Notes under the pieces: generated by a model
The model's database searches: none
The model's input: the letters and a program-made list of their open reading frames with translations, nothing else
Told to the model about the DNA's origin: nothing
Made by a program: the position numbers and the translations under genes
NCBI GenBank assembly: GCA_028023455.1
Contig: JAQFVV010006273.1
Coordinates: 2,232,001-2,296,000, forward strand
From: Epiperipatus broadwayi
Taxonomy: Eukaryota; Onychophora; Udeonychophora; Euonychophora; Peripatidae
Length of the DNA: 64,000 nucleotides
Reading direction: 5' to 3'
Shown: positions 62,638 through 64,000 of the stretch, piece after piece
How positions within the stretch are numbered: the first letter of the stretch is position 1
Layout: each line of letters opens with the position of its first letter

Positions 62638-62775
62638 TTAACTTCTGACATGTAACCCATAGTTTAACCTCAATTGGTCTCTATGACTGTGATGTTGGTG
62701 TCCATCTGCTATCTGAACAAACACTATCTGCAATTATTTTATCTTTCTCACAACTTCTGGAACCCAGCTGGTGAT
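62638..62775 (-). pseudogene. Ty3/gypsy pol C-terminal (integrase tail) remnant
   Basis: On the minus strand the frame reads ITSWVPEVVRKIK, stop, LQIVFVQIADGHQHHSHRDQ then LRLNY. The pattern W-P-x-V ... VQ-DG ... H-DQLR is typical of the integrase C-terminal end in the K02A2.6-like gypsy lineage. It contains an in-frame stop. It lies only about 180 bases downstream of the protease remnant, so RT, RNase H and most of integrase are deleted. Confidence 0.6.
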
Positions 62776-62954
62776 TCCCATAAAAATAGGGCACATGATT
62801 CTCATTTAGCTCCTATGATTTTAAAATTATGTTGAATAAGTCTAATGGCTAACAAGTTTGTCCTAGGATTCAAACTCACTTTACTGTCAACCACATCTCA
62901 GTAGTCACTTTTAAGTTATTGTTGAGAGCTGGTTTGCTTTAATCACTATAAATC

Positions 62955-63134
62955 TTAAGTGATTGAACCAACCATGGCATAATAAATTATTGTGCCTGAA
63001 CTAGGAGTGGTATTTGATTGTCTGCTAAGATTTAGATGATTATTTTTCTTTTTATTAATGATAGCCCATATGTTTTTTGACACAATGGACAGTGCAGATC
63101 TGGTATCCAATCCTATTGTTATTGTGGATACCAT
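62955..63134 (-). pseudogene. Gypsy aspartic protease remnant
   Basis: An open minus-strand frame of 59 codons (MVSTITIGLDTRSALSIVSK then NIWAII...) resembles retroelement protease at the active-site region (hydrophobic-LDTG-S-SI-S). The catalytic DTG is changed to DTR (63,107-63,099), so it would be inactive. It belongs with the gag and integrase pieces on the same strand. Confidence 0.6.
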
Positions 63135-63279
63135 TAATTATAATTCCACATTTGAAAGCTAAATGTAGAGATTGATTTTATTTTATTTTACATGGCCTTT
63201 TTGCAATTCTTTAGAATTAACTATTCCATTTTTTTTGAGCAACTTGCTTTTTCTTTTTAGAATATGTAGATTGTATGTG

Positions 63280-63420
63280 AACAATGCACTTATAGTATCT
63301 AAACACCATATTCTAATGTGGATGTTTAGTGTACATGTTTTGATTGGTCACATCTGTAATGAACATTCACAATATTATCATTAATAGATATCTTAAGCTC
63401 ATTATGATAAGAAAAAGTTT
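63280..63420 (-). pseudogene. Degenerate zinc-knuckle region of gypsy gag
   Basis: The minus strand reads YRCDQSKHVH, then after a stop YYKCIVHIQSTYSKKKK. The C-DQSKH word and the Lys-rich tail resemble the double CCHC region that follows gag in K02A2.6-like elements. Several Cys positions are lost. Placement between gag and protease supports the call. Confidence 0.4.
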
Positions 63421-63486
63421 TTACATAATCCATGACATTAATGATGGGCCTACTTTATTTAATGAAGCTGTCTTAATTACTGTTGA

Positions 63487-63669
63487 TTAAGCAAGAGTTA
63501 CTTGTAAGACTGTAAATTCAAAGATAATATTTGAATCCATTAACAATTTGATCCAAAGCCTGTGATCATATATTCCACAAATGTAACAATCTCTTAATGC
63601 TTCTTTTAAAAAATCCCTAAACTCACAGATAAATGCAATTTTTCTAAACTTACTAGAAAATTCTCTCAC
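63487..63669 (-). pseudogene. Ty3/gypsy gag fragment
   Basis: An open minus-strand frame of 60 codons reads MREFSSKFRKIAFICEFRDF, then LKEALRDCYICGIYDHRLWI, then KLLMDSN. This matches the characteristic pattern of the gag segment of K02A2.6-like Ty3/gypsy elements (F--KLR-LA--C-F--FL-EALRD--VCG). Upstream sequence to the window edge is out of frame or decayed. With the zinc-knuckle, protease and integrase pieces it forms a collinear, internally deleted element running right to left. Confidence 0.7.
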
Positions 63670-64000
63670 TTTCTATTCCTTTACATTGAGGATAAAGTTG
63701 AAATGATATCTCTGCATTATTGTTAGGGGTTTTTGATAAAAAAACACTGACACTAAAAATGATGCTTTTGTAAATCAAGCTCAGTTGGAAGCATTGGAAC
63801 TGCATGTGCATGTTTATGCATCACAAAGCATTAAAAATGTCTCAAATTTTAATTCAGGCTTTTTAATCTGATTGGCTCACAAGCAGAAAAGCACGCGATC
63901 CATATAGGCTGGCCAATTTTCCAGATAAACTCCATTAAACTTTTCTAATGAGCCAATTTTAATCATTTAAAACCATTTTTTTAGTTAGAGAGGTGGGGTA
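63670..64000. other. Window edge, probably more decayed gypsy gag
   Basis: On the minus strand a segment reading KTPNNNAEISFQLYPQCKGI is plausible upstream gag in a different frame. No clear start or LTR is present before the window ends. Confidence 0.3.

Overview
The window is about 70-75% A+T by eye, rich in (TA)n and (CA)n/(TA)n microsatellites. It carries introns, Penelope-like and LTR retroelements and foldback repeats, with no operon-like gene packing. This points to the nuclear genome of an invertebrate animal. Mollusc, chelicerate, planarian or cnidarian would all fit and the sequence alone does not decide. No rRNA, true tRNA, CRISPR or bacterial gene was seen.

Host genes are nearly absent. 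The best evidence is two small minus-strand exons near 8.05-8.33 kb that splice in frame, plus a possible first coding exon (MADKRG start) at 28.2-28.3 kb on the same strand. Whether they belong to one gene with a 20 kb intron is inference. The protein is not recognised.

Most of the window is mobile DNA. (1) Penelope-like elements (PLE, RT plus GIY-YIG) lie at 2.3-3.1, 25.5-25.7, 45.2-46.05 and 48.3-50.5 kb. Three of the four are head-to-head palindromes. All four carry a conserved terminal motif (hairpin then GAAAG), and three of the four end in TA repeats. (2) There are three bounded LTR retroelements: 20.67-25.51 kb (decayed gag), 30.02-37.32 kb (2.4-2.6 kb LTRs and one intact 431-codon coiled-coil gag-like ORF on the minus strand), and 53.28-60.00 kb (three 2 kb LTRs in tandem, no gag or pol). 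Each has TG...CA/TA ends, tRNA-Lys-like primer binding sites (PBS) and an ATAT target duplication inside a TA tract. (3) Three further solo-LTR candidates lie at about 10.1-13.44 (+), 13.48-18.56 (-) and 50.57-53.26 kb (-). (4) A decayed Ty3/gypsy gag-protease-integrase remnant sits at the right end (62.6-63.7 kb, minus). (5) Foldback/MITE-like repeats occur at 0.4, 7.8, 28.3, 38.8, 41.0 and 45.4 kb.

The most unusual pattern is a duplicated LTR terminus. At several loci the last bases of the LTR (GTTACA-like) are followed by a tRNA-Lys-type PBS, a short leader and then the same LTR terminus again. That second terminus abuts the TA target or the next LTR. In the 30-37 kb element this unit is amplified to five tandem copies. 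None of the LTR elements here encodes an intact pol, so all look non-autonomous and presumably depend on enzymes encoded elsewhere.
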